From Pseudosulfitobacter pseudonitzschiae (GTDB lineage Bacteria > Pseudomonadota > Alphaproteobacteria > Rhodobacterales > Rhodobacteraceae), in NCBI RefSeq assembly GCF_900129395.1, contig NZ_FQVP01000001.1:62001-126000 (forward strand): DNA of 64,000 nt, given 5' to 3'. The notes beneath the pieces were generated by a model that worked only from the letters and a program-made list of their open reading frames with translations, made no database searches and had not been told where the DNA came from. This document shows positions 63,541 through 64,000 of this stretch, piece by piece. Made by a program: the position numbers and the translations under genes. Position 1 is the stretch's first letter, and each line of letters opens with the position of its first letter.

Positions 63541-64000
63541 ATGAATAAACAAGTGGCAGCCATCATCGGCGGCGGTGTAATCGGGGGTGGCTGGGCTGCG
63601 CGTTTTGCTCTGAACGGCTGGGATGTGCAAATTTTCGACCCCGACCCGCAAGCCGAACGCAAGGTGGGCGAGGTCATGGCCAATGCGCGCCGCTCGCTTC
63701 CCGGGATGGTTGACGTGGCCCTGCCGACCGAGGGCAAGCTGACCTTTCACGACACAATTGCGGGTGCTGTGGACGGGGCCGTATGGGTCCAGGAAAGCGT
63801 GCCAGAGCAGTTGGCGATCAAGCACACAACCTTGGCCGAAATCCAAAAGGCCTGTTCGCCCGAGGCCGTGATCGGCTCGTCGACATCCGGCTTCAAGCCT
63901 TCCGAACTGCAAGAGGGGGCGCTGCGTCCCGAACAGATCATCGTCGCGCACCCGTTCAATCCCGTTTACCTGTTGCCGCTGATCGAGGTTGTGCCGACCG
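63541..64000 (+). CDS. cdhA: Carnitine 3-dehydrogenase (N-terminal part, runs off the window)
   Basis: The first 153 codons of a 3-hydroxyacyl-CoA-dehydrogenase-type NAD enzyme: Rossmann motif IIGGGVIGGGW (about 8-18), IFDPDPQAE (Asp binding NAD ribose), VQESVPEQ and GSSTSGF, HPFNPVYLLPLIEVVPT. This end matches L-carnitine 3-dehydrogenase, which oxidises carnitine to 3-dehydrocarnitine, the substrate of the upstream BKACE. A thioesterase or oxidoreductase may follow beyond 64000. GGGGTAT lies upstream of the ATG. Confidence 0.88.
   Translation, partial: MNKQVAAIIGGGVIGGGWAARFALNGWDVQIFDPDPQAERKVGEVMANARRSLPGMVDVALPTEGKLTFHDTIAGAVDGAVWVQESVPEQLAIKHTTLAEIQKACSPEAVIGSSTSGFKPSELQEGALRPEQIIVAHPFNPVYLLPLIEVVPT

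Noticed and set aside
1-64000. CRISPR array, prophage, insertion sequence, integrase or rRNA operon
   Set aside because: No spaced direct-repeat array, transposase, integrase or rRNA sequence was found. The tail-collar gene is solitary, and no tRNA 3'-end duplication was seen beside either tRNA.

Overview
The window is a high-GC chromosomal segment from an alphaproteobacterium, most likely a member of the Rhodobacteraceae (Roseobacter group). The evidence is the gene content and order. It carries a propionyl-CoA carboxylase / methylmalonyl-CoA mutase cluster interleaved with small lipoproteins, and a ppk1-hdaA neighbourhood. It also has a bifunctional PutA without an N-terminal DNA-binding domain beside a separate Lrp-type regulator, a carnitine dehydrogenase / BKACE cluster, a chemoreceptor ending in a CheR-type pentapeptide, and dispersed non-coding repeats of the kind I associate with this family. 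No phage, transposase, integrase or CRISPR was seen. About 68 protein genes and two tRNAs are supported.

Layout. 1-6.9 kb: propionate/methylmalonyl-CoA pathway (pccA, methylmalonyl-CoA mutase) with four small conserved or secreted proteins and a DUF4174 protein. 6.9-11.2 kb: a secreted tail-collar-domain protein with an apparent LacI-type operator, then VOC protein, GNAT acetyltransferase, TerB/DnaJ-like protein, EEP nuclease and a periplasmic protein, mostly overlapping or closely spaced. 11.2-17 kb (minus): exopolyphosphatase, polyphosphate kinase, HdaA, AI-2E family transporter. 17-25.5 kb: a small orphan gene, FAD oxidoreductase, peptidase T, DUF486 protein, NhaC-type antiporter, a LysR regulator divergent from a DUF4260 membrane protein, and a MATE exporter. 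25.5-36.8 kb: CDF metal exporter with a strong palindromic operator candidate, prolyl-tRNA synthetase, DUF2937, lolC-lolD, a repeated-domain protein, a pentapeptide-repeat protein, thioesterase, metF and divergent metR. 36.8-45.8 kb: MDR oxidoreductase, suhB, a rhomboid/GFA pair bracketed by inverted intergenic repeats, an orphan DnaB-like ATPase, putA/putR, a TPR protein and tRNA-Leu. 45.9-53.8 kb: YihY, an AEC transporter, then a tight minus-strand operon SPOR lipoprotein-dac-tmk-holB-tatD-MBL, and tRNA-Ser. 53.9-64 kb: a large chemoreceptor, metG, MFS, aldo/keto reductase, and the carnitine cluster (GlxA-type regulator, BKACE, lipoprotein, carnitine 3-dehydrogenase running off the end).

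Most genes are core metabolism or housekeeping. The non-routine signals are mainly intergenic. One is a two-part repeat (R1...R2) that fills two separate intergenic regions, one of which carries a small orphan gene between the repeats. Another is a ~68-bp inverted repeat pair around the rhomboid operon. There are also several convincing palindromic operators (tail-collar gene, CDF exporter, metR/metF, LysR/DUF4260, putR), a structured non-coding stretch ending in a strong terminator, and a G-depleted leader before lolC. Gene families are recognised from sequence memory and motifs; no database search was run.
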